From assembly GCF_000295955.2 (NCBI RefSeq), contig NZ_ALXE01000023.1, forward strand, positions 1-64,000: 64,000 bases of DNA, given 5' to 3'. The position numbers and the translations under genes are program-made. Origin of the DNA: Pantoea sp. A4. Lineage in GTDB: Bacteria; Pseudomonadota; Gammaproteobacteria; Enterobacterales; Enterobacteriaceae. A model generated the notes under the pieces. That model worked only from the letters and a program-made list of their open reading frames with translations, ran no database searches and was not told the DNA's origin. Below, one piece after another: positions 48,689 through 57,716 of this stretch. Position 1 is the first letter of the stretch, and each line of letters begins with the position of its first letter.

Positions 48689-50032
48689 ATGACCACACTC
48701 TGGCAAGCCAGTCAGCAACTGCTGGCCGGTGAAACGGGTCCTGAAAGCTTCACCGCATCGGCACTGCATGCAGCACAAGATCCGGCGAAAGAGGGCGCAC
48801 GCGTTTTTACCAGGCGCTATGTATCTCAGGCAGCACAACAGGCGACTGACGCGGCACAGCGCTGGCAGAAGCAGCAATCTCGCAGTGCAATTGATGGTTT
48901 ACCTGTCAGTATCAAAGATCTCTTTGATGTTCAGGGCGAGGCAACGACGGCGGGTTCTCATCTTCTCCTGAATGCAGCGCCAGCCGTGGCTAACGCCAGT
49001 GTGGTCGATCGCCTGCAACAGGCGGGTGCCGCGGTGGTTGGCAAAACCAATATGACCGAGTTTGCCTTCTCAGGGCTGGGTATCAACCCACATTTCGGCA
49101 CACCGGCTAATCCCTGGAAGCGAGCAGAACAACGTATTCCGGGCGGATCTTCCTCCGGTGCGGCCGTCGCCGTAGCTGATGGCATGTGTCTCGGCGCAAT
49201 TGGCACGGATACAGGGGGATCGGTGCGCATCCCTGCTGCACTGTGCGGATTGACCGGCTTTAAACCTACAGCCAGTCGGATAAATCAGGCAGGAACTTTG
49301 CCGCTCTCTACCTCTCTCGACAGTATTGGCGTGATTGCCCATGACGTTCGCAGCTGCTGGCTGCTCGATAGCGTCATTGCGCAACAGCCGCTGGAGATGC
49401 AAGAGGTTGATTTGCACAGAGCGCGCTTTGCTATCCCACAGACGCGTGTACTGGACGGATTAGATAACGATGTGGCTGATGCCTGGAAAAAGGCAATTCA
49501 CACCCTGCAGCAGGCAGGCGCAACGCTAATCGATGTTCCACTCACTGAGTTGGATGAACTGAACAGCATGAATGCCCGTGGCGGTATTACGGCGTATGAG
49601 GCGTGGCAGTGGCACCAACAAACCGCGCTGGCGCAGCCGGAAGCTTACGATCCTCAAGTACTGGTTCGCGTACAGCGGGGCAGCCATCTCACCGCTCAGG
49701 ATGCGGAAGTGCTTTATCAACAACGGCAAGCCTGGCAGCGCCGTGTAAATGCTGCCCTGGTCGGCTTTGACGCTTTACTGATGCCAACGGTGCCCTGTAT
49801 CGCGCCTGGCATTGCTTCACTGGATGACCCACAGCGTTACATGGAGATCAATGCCCTGATGCTGCGCAACACCAGCGTAATCAACATGCTGGATGGCTGT
49901 GCGCTCTCTTTACCTTGCCACACCGCCGGCAGTGCGCCGGTTGGCCTAAGCCTTGCTTCTGTTCATGGTGACGATGCCCGCTTAATCAGCTGGTCTCTTG
50001 CCGTGGAAACTGCCCTCAACTGGAGATCCTGA
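48689..50032 (+). CDS. amidase signature family hydrolase
   Basis: Ser-cisSer-Lys amidase of 447 residues. The triad is visible: Lys76 (LPVSIKDLFD), Ser154 (GGSSSGAA) and Ser178 (GTDTGGSVRIPAA, the nucleophile). It is shorter than GatA (about 485) and lacks gatB/gatC neighbours, so it is a catabolic amidase rather than part of the tRNA amidotransferase. AAGGAG precedes ATG 48689. The context (DUF2848, alpha-beta-barrel protein, transporter) suggests hydrolysis of an imported amide, ureide or carbamoyl compound. The exact substrate is unknown. Confidence 0.9.
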   Translation: MTTLWQASQQLLAGETGPESFTASALHAAQDPAKEGARVFTRRYVSQAAQQATDAAQRWQKQQSRSAIDGLPVSIKDLFDVQGEATTAGSHLLLNAAPAVANASVVDRLQQAGAAVVGKTNMTEFAFSGLGINPHFGTPANPWKRAEQRIPGGSSSGAAVAVADGMCLGAIGTDTGGSVRIPAALCGLTGFKPTASRINQAGTLPLSTSLDSIGVIAHDVRSCWLLDSVIAQQPLEMQEVDLHRARFAIPQTRVLDGLDNDVADAWKKAIHTLQQAGATLIDVPLTELDELNSMNARGGITAYEAWQWHQQTALAQPEAYDPQVLVRVQRGSHLTAQDAEVLYQQRQAWQRRVNAALVGFDALLMPTVPCIAPGIASLDDPQRYMEINALMLRNTSVINMLDGCALSLPCHTAGSAPVGLSLASVHGDDARLISWSLAVETALNWRS

Positions 50033-50034
50033 TA

Positions 50035-50667
50035 ATGACTCAACCTCACGGCATGCTGTTTGTCGCCACTAACATTAGCGCTGAAGATGAAGCTGATTTT
50101 AACCAGTGGTATGACCATGAACACGTTGAAGAGCGCGTGGCGATCAGTGGGTTCTTAAGTGGAACGCGCTATCAGGCGATCAACGCTGAGCGCAAATATC
50201 TTGGCTTGTATGAAACCGAATCGTTGGAAGCGTTCACCAGCGCGGACTATCACGCGGCGTTCACTCGCCAAACTGAGTGGTCCGTGAAAAATCTGCAAAA
50301 AATGGTGAACCCGATGCGCCGGGTCAGTGCCGTTACCCATCGCCATGGTCAGGGTAGTGGCAATAATCTGGCGGTGGTGACGTTAAGCAGCTTCGATAGC
50401 GACATGTTAATCGCATGGCAGCAACAGGTCAGCCAGACGCCAGGCTATATCTCGTCCAGCTTACTGACCCCGGATGCTGAACTCAGCTCACCTTTGCCGA
50501 TGGAGCCCAAAACACCGCGTAAGATGCTCCCCATGCTGCTGATTCACTGCAGTGACGCGCAAACTTGTGATCAACTGGCGACGACCGCAGCCGCAGCACT
50601 TTCAGGCGTAAGTCAACGTTATGCCCTGAGCTGGCAGCTCACTAAACAGGAGTTGGCACATGGCTAA
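50035..50667 (+). CDS. dimeric alpha-beta-barrel (EthD-like) protein
   Basis: A 210-residue protein starting two bases after the amidase stop. The N-terminal half (MLFVATNISAEDEADFNQWYDHEHVEERVAISGFLSGTRYQ) has the pattern of ferredoxin-like dimeric alpha-beta barrels such as EthD: 'W-Y..H..-R....-GF..GTRY'. The C-terminal half may be a second, diverged copy (LAVVTLSS...MLIAWQQQVSQTPGYISSSLL). Such proteins act as small degradative enzymes or isomerases. No specific function can be assigned. It overlaps the transporter gene by eight bases. Confidence 0.6.
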   Translation: MTQPHGMLFVATNISAEDEADFNQWYDHEHVEERVAISGFLSGTRYQAINAERKYLGLYETESLEAFTSADYHAAFTRQTEWSVKNLQKMVNPMRRVSAVTHRHGQGSGNNLAVVTLSSFDSDMLIAWQQQVSQTPGYISSSLLTPDAELSSPLPMEPKTPRKMLPMLLIHCSDAQTCDQLATTAAAALSGVSQRYALSWQLTKQELAHG

Positions 50668-51973
50668 TACAGATTCCTCTTTGCAGCAGACGGTGCGCGC
50701 TAAGCGCACCACTTCGAAAACCGGTCGACTGGCTGCGGCCAGTTCGATTGGAACCGCGCTGGAATGGTATGACTTTACGGTTTACAACATCATGGCAGCC
50801 CTGGTGTTCAATCATGTCTTTTTCCCCAGCTTCGATCCGCTGGTCGGTACCATTCTGGCTTTCTCGACCTATGCGGTTGGCTACATTTCACGTCCGCTTG
50901 GTGGATTTGTCTTTGGTCATTTAGGGGATGTGGCCGGTCGTAAAGCGGTGCTGATCATCACGTTGGTGATCATGGGTGTGACCACCGCGCTCATGGGATT
51001 ACTGCCAGGCTATGCCGTTTGGGGGATCTGGAGTCCTGTGCTGCTGGTCGCGCTGCGTTTTGTGCAAGGTATTGCGTTAGGGGGCGAATGGGCAGGTGCG
51101 GTATTGCTTTCGATGGAGCATGGCGATCCTGACAAGCGCGGGCGCAATGCCTCCTTTGCGCAAGTTGGGCCATCTTGCGGAACGCTTATTGGGACGGGCT
51201 TTATTACCTTAGTGACGGTATTGATGAGTGCCGAGCAGTTCCAGGCCTGGGGTTGGCGCATTCCCTTCCTGCTCAGCCTGCTGTTGGTGATGTTTGGTTT
51301 GTGGCTGCGTCGCGGTGTGGAAGAGACGCCGACTTTTGTCGCTATGCAGGCTGCGGAGAAAACGACGCATACCCCGTTAAAAGAGGTGTTTGTGCGTTAT
51401 CCGAAACAGCTGCTGATTGCCGGTGGTTCACGTATTGGTTCTGATGTGCTCTACGCACTGGTGGTGGTGTTTACCCTGACTTATGTCACCACGGTACTAG
51501 AACTGCCGCGTCCTTTGGCATTAATGGCAACGATGTTGGGGGCGATCGGTAACGCAATTACTGTACCGATGTTTGGCGCGCTGTCAGATAAGTGGGGCCG
51601 CCGTCCGGTCTATATCACCGGGGCATTGCTGGCGATTGTCTGGTCGTTTGTGTTCTTCGTATTGCTCGACAGCACCCAACCGGTATTGATTGTGCTGGCG
51701 GTCATCGGCGGGTTGCTGATCCATGCGATGATGTATGGTCCGCAGGCAGCCTTTGTCACTGAACAGTTCCCCAGTCATGTGCGTTATGCCGGATCGTCAC
51801 TGGCCTATACCCTGGCTGGCATTATCGGTGGTGGCTTTGCACCGTTGATTATCACGACGCTGTTTAAGGAAATGGGTAGCACGCTGTGGGTGTCGCTGTA
51901 TGTCAGTTTGGCGCTGGCCATCACGCTGTTTGCCCTGTGGAAAGCGAAAGAAACAGCACACAAACACCTTTGA
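50660..51973 (+). CDS. MFS transporter, metabolite:H+ symporter (MHS) type
   Basis: A 437-residue major facilitator with 12 expected membrane segments. It resembles the ProP/ShiA/KgtP group: AAASSIGTALEWYDFTVYNIMAALVFNHVFFP near residues 25-56, the cytoplasmic loop motif GHLGDVAGRKAVLI near 85-98, and RFVQGIALGGEWAGAVLLSMEH near 130-152. AGGAG precedes ATG 50660. Last gene of the GntR-linked operon. It probably imports a small organic acid or amide that the amidase handles. A bidirectional terminator follows. Confidence 0.9.
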   Translation: MANTDSSLQQTVRAKRTTSKTGRLAAASSIGTALEWYDFTVYNIMAALVFNHVFFPSFDPLVGTILAFSTYAVGYISRPLGGFVFGHLGDVAGRKAVLIITLVIMGVTTALMGLLPGYAVWGIWSPVLLVALRFVQGIALGGEWAGAVLLSMEHGDPDKRGRNASFAQVGPSCGTLIGTGFITLVTVLMSAEQFQAWGWRIPFLLSLLLVMFGLWLRRGVEETPTFVAMQAAEKTTHTPLKEVFVRYPKQLLIAGGSRIGSDVLYALVVVFTLTYVTTVLELPRPLALMATMLGAIGNAITVPMFGALSDKWGRRPVYITGALLAIVWSFVFFVLLDSTQPVLIVLAVIGGLLIHAMMYGPQAAFVTEQFPSHVRYAGSSLAYTLAGIIGGGFAPLIITTLFKEMGSTLWVSLYVSLALAITLFALWKAKETAHKHL

Positions 51974-52000
51974 TAAACTCTTATGCGTGACCATGATTGA

Positions 52001-52035
52001 CATGAAAAAACCTCACAGGACGAGGTTTTTTCATG
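52001..52035. terminator. bidirectional terminator between the two accessory operons
   Basis: CATGAAAAAACCTC (52001-52014) and GAGGTTTTTTCATG (52022-52035) form a perfect 14-base inverted repeat with a seven-base loop. A and T runs are built into the stem ends, so it works in both directions. Confidence 0.92.
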
Positions 52036-52098
52036 TCTGGCAGTCTGCGGATTACGTTCAGGAACCCGGCCAACTGCCATTTTTCTACCGCTTCAAAA

Positions 52099-53049
52099 TC
52101 AACCGATCACAATATGCGTGCCGGTTTCACCACGTAGTGCGGCTGGCAGACATTCCGGCGTGGTGATGATGACGCGTTTTCCACCCTGCCGTAAAAAGGC
52201 CAGGCTGGCCTCGATTTTTGGCAGCATACTGCCTGGTGGGAAATGTCCTTCCTGGCTGTAGCGTTGCATTTCGCTCGCGGTGACTTCACCCAATGCCTGC
52301 TGCTCTGGCTTGCCAAAGTGTATGCACACTTTTTCTACGCCAGTGGTGATCACCAGCACATCGGCCTTGATCTCTTCTGCCAGCAAGGCCGTGGAGAGAT
52401 CTTTGTCGATCACGGCATCGATGCTGCGGTAATCGCCATTGGCAGCGCGCAGCACGGGAATACCGCCGCCGCCCACGCCAATCACTACAAAGCCCTGTTG
52501 CGCCAGAGCTTTGATCGCATCGGCTTCCACAATACGCTGTGGCTGCGGCGAAGCGACCACGCGACGGAAACCGCGTCCGGCATCTTCAATAAAGTGCCAG
52601 TCGGGGTTGGCTTCTAGTAAAGCATCGCGCTCTTCGGCCGTGAAAAATGCCCCAATCGGCTTGGTTGGGGTGATAAAGCCAGCATCTTCGGCATCGACTT
52701 CGACCTGAGTGACCACCGTCACGGCTTTTTTACCGTTGAGTGTCTGGAGGCGATTATTCAGGGCCTGCTGGATCAGATAACCAATGCCGCCCTGAGTATC
52801 AGCCACGCAGTTGGCGAGTGGCGTCAAAGGCAGACCTTCATGCTGATGTGCCAGCTCGGCGCGACGCAGATCCAGCCCCACCTGTGGGCCGTTACCGTGG
52901 GTCAACACCACATCAATATTGTTGCCCAGCATCTCCAGCACGGTATCCGCCACCTGTTTGACGGCCTCGGCCTGGTGAGCAACCGACTGACTCTGGTTAT
53001 CTTTCACAATACTGTTGCCACCAATGGCAACCACAACGAGTTGTTTCAT
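52099..53049 (-). CDS. carbamate kinase (AllK/ArcC-type)
   Basis: Makes ATP and carbamate from carbamoyl phosphate and ADP. Starting at ATG 53049 (MKQLVVVAIGGNSIVKD), with GGAA upstream, gives 316 residues, normal for the family. Signature motifs are VVAIGGNSI (residues 6-14), THGNGPQVG (near 49-57), DTQGGIGYLIQQAL, and VGGGGIPV near 210. Last gene of the FdrA operon, 43 bases after the permease. It would harvest the carbamoyl phosphate released by the AllFGH-type carbamoyltransferase, as E. coli AllK (YbcF) is thought to do. Confidence 0.93.
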   Translation of the reverse strand: MKQLVVVAIGGNSIVKDNQSQSVAHQAEAVKQVADTVLEMLGNNIDVVLTHGNGPQVGLDLRRAELAHQHEGLPLTPLANCVADTQGGIGYLIQQALNNRLQTLNGKKAVTVVTQVEVDAEDAGFITPTKPIGAFFTAEERDALLEANPDWHFIEDAGRGFRRVVASPQPQRIVEADAIKALAQQGFVVIGVGGGGIPVLRAANGDYRSIDAVIDKDLSTALLAEEIKADVLVITTGVEKVCIHFGKPEQQALGEVTASEMQRYSQEGHFPPGSMLPKIEASLAFLRQGGKRVIITTPECLPAALRGETGTHIVIG

Positions 53050-53092
53050 CTCTGTTTCCAGTACTGGGGCGAGCATGAGCTCGCCCGAGGTG

Positions 53093-54637
53093 TTATGCGG
53101 TTTTATCAGCGGGCTGTGTGACAGCGGTTTCACGGCTATCAAGGAAGTGTTTTACGACCAGCATGGCGGCCATCATCAGATAGGCGATCACAAACAGCAT
53201 GGAAGTCCCCTGGGCCAGGCCCAAAGCAGGCGCATGAATAATGCCGAGCAGCGCGAGGAAGGCGCCACAAGCCGCAGCAATTGCGCCACGCAGTGGTTTA
53301 TTCATGATGGCGAAGATAGCGATACAGCCCCAGAGCATACTGGCCAGCGGGGCACCGCTGCCGAGATGCACTAAGCCATCCCAGTAGACGCCTTTGCTGT
53401 GCAGCACATCGGTGCCGATTTCGCTGGCAGAGGTGCCCGCGGCACTCAGTACGCTCTTCATCATGGTCAGCGCCCAGTTAGCAATCCACGGGAACAGACA
53501 GATAAAGATCACCGGCACTTCTGCTTTCGGGGTTTCCCGTACCACCTGATTGGCGGTCACCACGCCGATAAATACCAGAATCGGCACGATGGCGGTCATC
53601 GGGATGATGGAGAGCATAAAGGCGCCCAGGCCAAACAGCGGTACGATAAACATCGTCACACCAGAAGCCAGGGTATAACCGATGCGTGCGCCCATCTGCT
53701 TCCATCCGGCATGGCCGACATACACCGTGACCGGGAAAGGATTGCCCATCAGGCAGCCGAGAATTGAGGCTAAGCCATTGGTTAACATCACGTTACGAGT
53801 GTTGTACTCATCCCCTGCGGCATGTGCACTCTCAATGTTCTCCAGATCGAAGATATAGTTCGCCAGACCCAGAGGCACGGCAGAAGCGAGATAAGGCAAC
53901 GCATGAGGTAAGCCATCCATAAAGCTGGAGATCTGAATTGTAGGTGGATGGAAACCAAATGAAGCAATAGAGGCTTTAATCGCCTCCGGGCTTTGCAGGC
54001 CAGAAATCCAGGCCAACGCCGCACCGGCAATCAGCAGCAGCAGCCCGGTTGGGATGCGGGCAAATATCGGCTTTTTACCAAACCAGTTGATGAAGATCAG
54101 CAGCAGTACGATGAAAGAAACAGTCGGTGCTTCAAAGGCCTGGAGCATCGGGTTCATCGCCAGCAGCAGCAGGCCCAGACCAGACAGGCAAGAGAGCAGC
54201 ACGGTACGTGGGATCATTCGGCGGATCGATTCACCGAGGAATGATCCCCCGATCAGGATCAGCGCTTCAACAAAGCACCACACCAGACCAATCTGGATCG
54301 CAAACTCAGCATCACCAGTGGTTTGATACACCGGCATCAACACGAGAAACGTAACGGTGAAGATGGAGGGTGCGCTTGGGCCGGAAGGCAGTGCGGTCAC
54401 ATCACTGCGGCCGGTGTGTTTTGCCATCTGGATACCAAACCAGGTGTAGCAAATCGCCGCTGTCATTACGGCCAGACCAAAGGCAGGCGCAATACGGCCG
54501 TAGACGATCTCAGTTGGAATGCCGACCACAAAAATCAGCAGTCCCATCATCGTCAGCAAGTTAGTGAGGTTATTGGTCATCAGGCCGAAATAGCCCGCCC
54601 AATCGCCTCGTGTCCACTGGAGTTTTAAACGGTTCAT
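53093..54637 (-). CDS. nucleobase-type (NCS2/xanthine-uracil) permease
   Basis: A 514-residue membrane protein with about 12-14 hydrophobic segments, belonging to the xanthine/uracil-permease-like group. Recognisable stretches are GDWAGYFGLMTNNLTNLLTMMGLLIFVVGIP at the N-terminus, SGPSAPSIFTVTFLVLMPVY near residues 85-104, and GNPFPVTVYVGHAGWKQMGARIGYT near 298-322. It lies between allG and the carbamate kinase gene, behind a small hairpin. It probably imports the substrate of the pathway: a purine-derived ureide, an oxalurate-like acid or a nucleobase. The specificity cannot be read from the sequence. Confidence 0.82.
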   Translation of the reverse strand: MNRLKLQWTRGDWAGYFGLMTNNLTNLLTMMGLLIFVVGIPTEIVYGRIAPAFGLAVMTAAICYTWFGIQMAKHTGRSDVTALPSGPSAPSIFTVTFLVLMPVYQTTGDAEFAIQIGLVWCFVEALILIGGSFLGESIRRMIPRTVLLSCLSGLGLLLLAMNPMLQAFEAPTVSFIVLLLIFINWFGKKPIFARIPTGLLLLIAGAALAWISGLQSPEAIKASIASFGFHPPTIQISSFMDGLPHALPYLASAVPLGLANYIFDLENIESAHAAGDEYNTRNVMLTNGLASILGCLMGNPFPVTVYVGHAGWKQMGARIGYTLASGVTMFIVPLFGLGAFMLSIIPMTAIVPILVFIGVVTANQVVRETPKAEVPVIFICLFPWIANWALTMMKSVLSAAGTSASEIGTDVLHSKGVYWDGLVHLGSGAPLASMLWGCIAIFAIMNKPLRGAIAAACGAFLALLGIIHAPALGLAQGTSMLFVIAYLMMAAMLVVKHFLDSRETAVTQPADKTA

Positions 54638-54715
54638 GAAAGAGTGTCCTTCACAGGGTCATATGTGCCGGGCGGTTAACCCGGTCCTGCAGGTGAACAA
54701 CATGCGCGATGCGTT

Positions 54716-54739
54716 ATAAAAGGGGCGTGTTATCGCCCC
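54716..54739 (-). terminator. internal hairpin between allG and the permease gene
   Basis: On the minus strand GGGGCG-ATAACA-CGCCCC (54739-54722) is followed by TTTTAT, just after the allG stop at 54748. It resembles an intrinsic terminator and may lower permease and kinase expression relative to allFGH. Confidence 0.65.
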
Positions 54740-54747
54740 GGCTGCTC

Positions 54748-56166
54748 TTACTGGCAGTAGCGATCGCGGTAGTGCAACAAAGCCTGTTCAAAGCAGGCAA
54801 ACGGTGGGTAGACAATACCCGCGCCGATCATGCCGATCCCGGCATCTTTGTGGGCGATAGCGGTGTTGATCACCGGCAAAATGCCGCTGCTGCCCACTTT
54901 AGTGATATCGATGGCGGTAGGCACACCGGTAAAGGAGAGCAGGGGGATCGTGACGTTCGGATTGGTGCCAAGCGTGATTTCCTGCATTTTGCGCGAGAAA
55001 TCAATCGCTTCATCCACTGTTCCTCCCACCAGCGCCACAATGGCTGGCGCGGTTGCCATCGCAAACCCACCAATGCCGTATGTCTCGGTGATGGCGCTGT
55101 CGCCAATATCCAGGCCTGAATCTTCCGGCTTATAGCCCGCAAACATCGGGCCAATCACCTGCTGGGCGGGGCCGGTAAACCACTGGCCTGGCAAACCGCT
55201 GATACGCAAGCCAAACTCCACGCCGTTACGCGCCATGGTGGTGACCACGGTGCTGTATTCAATACCGTGTGCTGCATCCATTGCGGCTTTACACATTGCC
55301 ATCCAGGTGGGGCCAGAGAAGTAGTCACTGCTGGCAACAAACTCAAACACTTCGCGCTGCTGTGCGACCGGATAACCGGTCTGAATCAGCCACGGCGTTA
55401 ATGCCTGAATCAGCAGCGTTGTGCCCGCATTGTTACGGTTGTGGCACTCATCACCCATGTGCAGGGCCTGAGAAAGCATCAGACGCAGGTCGATTTCACC
55501 TGCCAGTTTCATGGCATCACGTAACATTGGGCCAAGCACATCACGCATCCAAATCAGACGATCGATAACGCTCTGATCGTTAGCACCCATGCGCAGGATT
55601 TTGGCCATCTGCTCGCTGAGGTTGGTGAAGGAGCGGTTGCCGTAGGTTTTGTTTTCCACGATATGCATGAACATTGAAGCGGAGGTCACGCCCGCCATTG
55701 ACCCTACACAGTCATGTTCGTGGCAAGGGGAGAAGGTGATTGCCCCCGAAGCTGCCAGGATAGCCGCCTCTTCCACATTCTGCGCCAGTCCTTCAAACAC
55801 CAGCGCCCCGGTCACAGCTCCGCGCATCGCACCACACATTTTTTCCCAACTGACGGGAGGCCCGGCGTGCAAAATGGTGGTAGGCGTCATGCCTGGAACC
55901 ACGTTGATCGCCTGGTCAAAACCCACCAGAACCGGATGAGACTGGATAATCCGCTCCAGCGCCTGCTGGTTCGCGGCCGCAATTTTATCCGCAAGGCGGG
56001 GATCGGCGATTTGATCCAACGCTTCAACCACCTGCATGTTGCCCTGACCTGGCGGTGTCCAGTCGAGATGTGTCACAGCAATATGCTGGCTTTTCAGATC
56101 GTCACGAAACAGCGCGATGCCGACATTAATAACGTTTAGTGGTTGATTAAACAGTGTCTGGCTCAT
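54748..56166 (-). CDS. allG: DUF1116 protein, AllG/YlbE-like oxamate carbamoyltransferase subunit
   Basis: A 472-residue member of the YlbE/DUF1116 family. E. coli AllG (YlbE) is one of three subunits (AllF, AllG, AllH) of oxamate carbamoyltransferase, which splits oxalurate with phosphate into oxamate and carbamoyl phosphate. Conserved parts are QPLNVINVGIALFRDDL and VHLDWTPPGQ-like residues at the N-terminus, GAITFSPCHEHDCVGSMAGVTSASMFMHIVEN near 150-180, and MGDECHNRNNAGTTLLIQ near 240. ATG overlaps the fdrA stop by one base (TGATG). The name is by homology; the substrate here could differ. Confidence 0.88.
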   Translation of the reverse strand: MSQTLFNQPLNVINVGIALFRDDLKSQHIAVTHLDWTPPGQGNMQVVEALDQIADPRLADKIAAANQQALERIIQSHPVLVGFDQAINVVPGMTPTTILHAGPPVSWEKMCGAMRGAVTGALVFEGLAQNVEEAAILAASGAITFSPCHEHDCVGSMAGVTSASMFMHIVENKTYGNRSFTNLSEQMAKILRMGANDQSVIDRLIWMRDVLGPMLRDAMKLAGEIDLRLMLSQALHMGDECHNRNNAGTTLLIQALTPWLIQTGYPVAQQREVFEFVASSDYFSGPTWMAMCKAAMDAAHGIEYSTVVTTMARNGVEFGLRISGLPGQWFTGPAQQVIGPMFAGYKPEDSGLDIGDSAITETYGIGGFAMATAPAIVALVGGTVDEAIDFSRKMQEITLGTNPNVTIPLLSFTGVPTAIDITKVGSSGILPVINTAIAHKDAGIGMIGAGIVYPPFACFEQALLHYRDRYCQ

Positions 56167-57716
56167 CAGGCGTTCTCCCCTTTACAGACAAATTCACGCG
56201 CCAGCAGACCGGTATTGGTACTGCTGCTGGCCCAGATAACACCCGCATCGGTTAATAGCTGGCACTGCTGGTGCAGAGACGGGGTATCCAGGTCGGTGCC
56301 GAGCACGTAACCGAGGATCTCCAGTGGGCGTTGATCCGCTGCGGCGATCGCTTTTGCTTCGTGGATCGCCTCGATCATCACGCCGACCGGATCGGTGTGC
56401 GATCCAAAACCGAGTACAAAATCCATCACGATCACGGCGACTTCGGGATCGCGCGCTTCCTGGATCAGGCGGCTGATGCGATTGGTAGGATCGATCATGG
56501 GATGGGGTTTGCCGTTGGTGAAGTCATCATCACCGAAGTCAAGGAAGGTGTGCCCCTGGCTCTGGTTGACGTCTTGCAGGCGGAAGGCGGGATCGGGGTG
56601 AATATTGCTGTAAACCTCTGGATGTTTTTCCATGGCAGCAAACATCGCTTCATCACACAGCGTGCCACCGCAGAACAGGCCACGGATGTACTTCTGTTGT
56701 GGGGTCAGACGCGCACGCACCTCTTCAATCAGTGGCAGATTCAACGGATGAAGATCGAGACTGGATTCCTTAACACCTGTCAGCAGAATCGCTTTCAGTG
56801 CCGCTTGTTTGGTGGCACGGGCAAACTGTAAGCCCACTTCATCTTCAGGCTGTGGCTGACGACCAAGGAAGCAAACCACCACCGGCTTATGGCACAGGCG
56901 AGCGCGAGCCAGCACTTTCTCTGCCACTGCTGGGGCAGGGGGCTTGGAGATCAGCACGATCACTTCGGTTTGCGCGTCGGCTTCCAGCATTGCTATGGCA
57001 TCCAGCATCATCAGGCCGCCGATCTGCTCACTGAGATCGCGTCCACCGGTACCGATGAGCTGTGAAATACCGCCGCCAAACTCATGAATACGTACGCTCA
57101 GCTCCTGACTACCCGTGCCGGAAGCGCCCACAATACCAATGTTGCCGCGGCGTACTGCATTGCCAAAGCAGAGTGCAGCACCGTTGATAATGGCTGTGCC
57201 GCAGTCTGGCCCCATCATCAATAAGCCTTTTTCGTGGGCTAACTGTTTGAGGGCCAATTCGTCAGCCAGCGAGACGTTGTCAGAAAACAGCATGACGTTG
57301 AGATCGTTTTCCAGCGCCAGGCGGGCTTCACGGGCCGCAAACAGGCCATTCACCGCGATAACCGCAAGATTACTGTCTGGGTTATGCGCTTTTGCGCTGC
57401 TTAGAGTGGCAAAACTTGCTTCATGGCTGCCGCTGTTGCCCCCTTTCTGGGTGAACAGCGCTTCGATTGCCAGCAGATTCTCTTCATTAGCCTCATCGCT
57501 GTGGCCTTTGATGATAATCATCAGGTCGCCATTGCGTGCAGCTTCCAGCTCAGGCGTCATCAGCCCAAGATTGTTCAGGACGCCTTTGTTCATCTCTGTC
57601 GCCATTGCGACAAACGCCTGCTCAACGCCATTTAACTGATTAGCCTTAGTAGAAACAGACATTAATGAGACGGAGTCAAAGTAGGTGTTGGGTTTAATCA
57701 CTATCTTGACGGACAT
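56166..57716 (-). CDS. fdrA: FdrA (AllF-like) acyl-CoA-synthetase-fold protein
   Basis: A 516-residue protein related to succinyl-CoA synthetase folds. FdrA/AllF is a subunit of E. coli oxamate carbamoyltransferase. The Rossmann-type loop GIVGASGTGSQELSVRIHEFGGG lies near residues 193-216, with GTGGRDLSEQIGG just after. The second half contains IRGLFCGGTLCDEAMFAA near 345-362 and DFVLGFGSHTDPVGVMIEA near 445-463. GGAGAG precedes ATG 57716. The gene overlaps the end of the DUF2877 gene by 23 bases and couples to allG by TGATG, so the subunits are made together. Confidence 0.9.
   Translation of the reverse strand: MSVKIVIKPNTYFDSVSLMSVSTKANQLNGVEQAFVAMATEMNKGVLNNLGLMTPELEAARNGDLMIIIKGHSDEANEENLLAIEALFTQKGGNSGSHEASFATLSSAKAHNPDSNLAVIAVNGLFAAREARLALENDLNVMLFSDNVSLADELALKQLAHEKGLLMMGPDCGTAIINGAALCFGNAVRRGNIGIVGASGTGSQELSVRIHEFGGGISQLIGTGGRDLSEQIGGLMMLDAIAMLEADAQTEVIVLISKPPAPAVAEKVLARARLCHKPVVVCFLGRQPQPEDEVGLQFARATKQAALKAILLTGVKESSLDLHPLNLPLIEEVRARLTPQQKYIRGLFCGGTLCDEAMFAAMEKHPEVYSNIHPDPAFRLQDVNQSQGHTFLDFGDDDFTNGKPHPMIDPTNRISRLIQEARDPEVAVIVMDFVLGFGSHTDPVGVMIEAIHEAKAIAAADQRPLEILGYVLGTDLDTPSLHQQCQLLTDAGVIWASSSTNTGLLAREFVCKGENA

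Noticed and set aside
48689-50032. Amidase as GatA of the tRNA amidotransferase
   Set aside because: It is shorter than GatA, lacks gatB/gatC neighbours, and enterobacteria generally do not use GatCAB.
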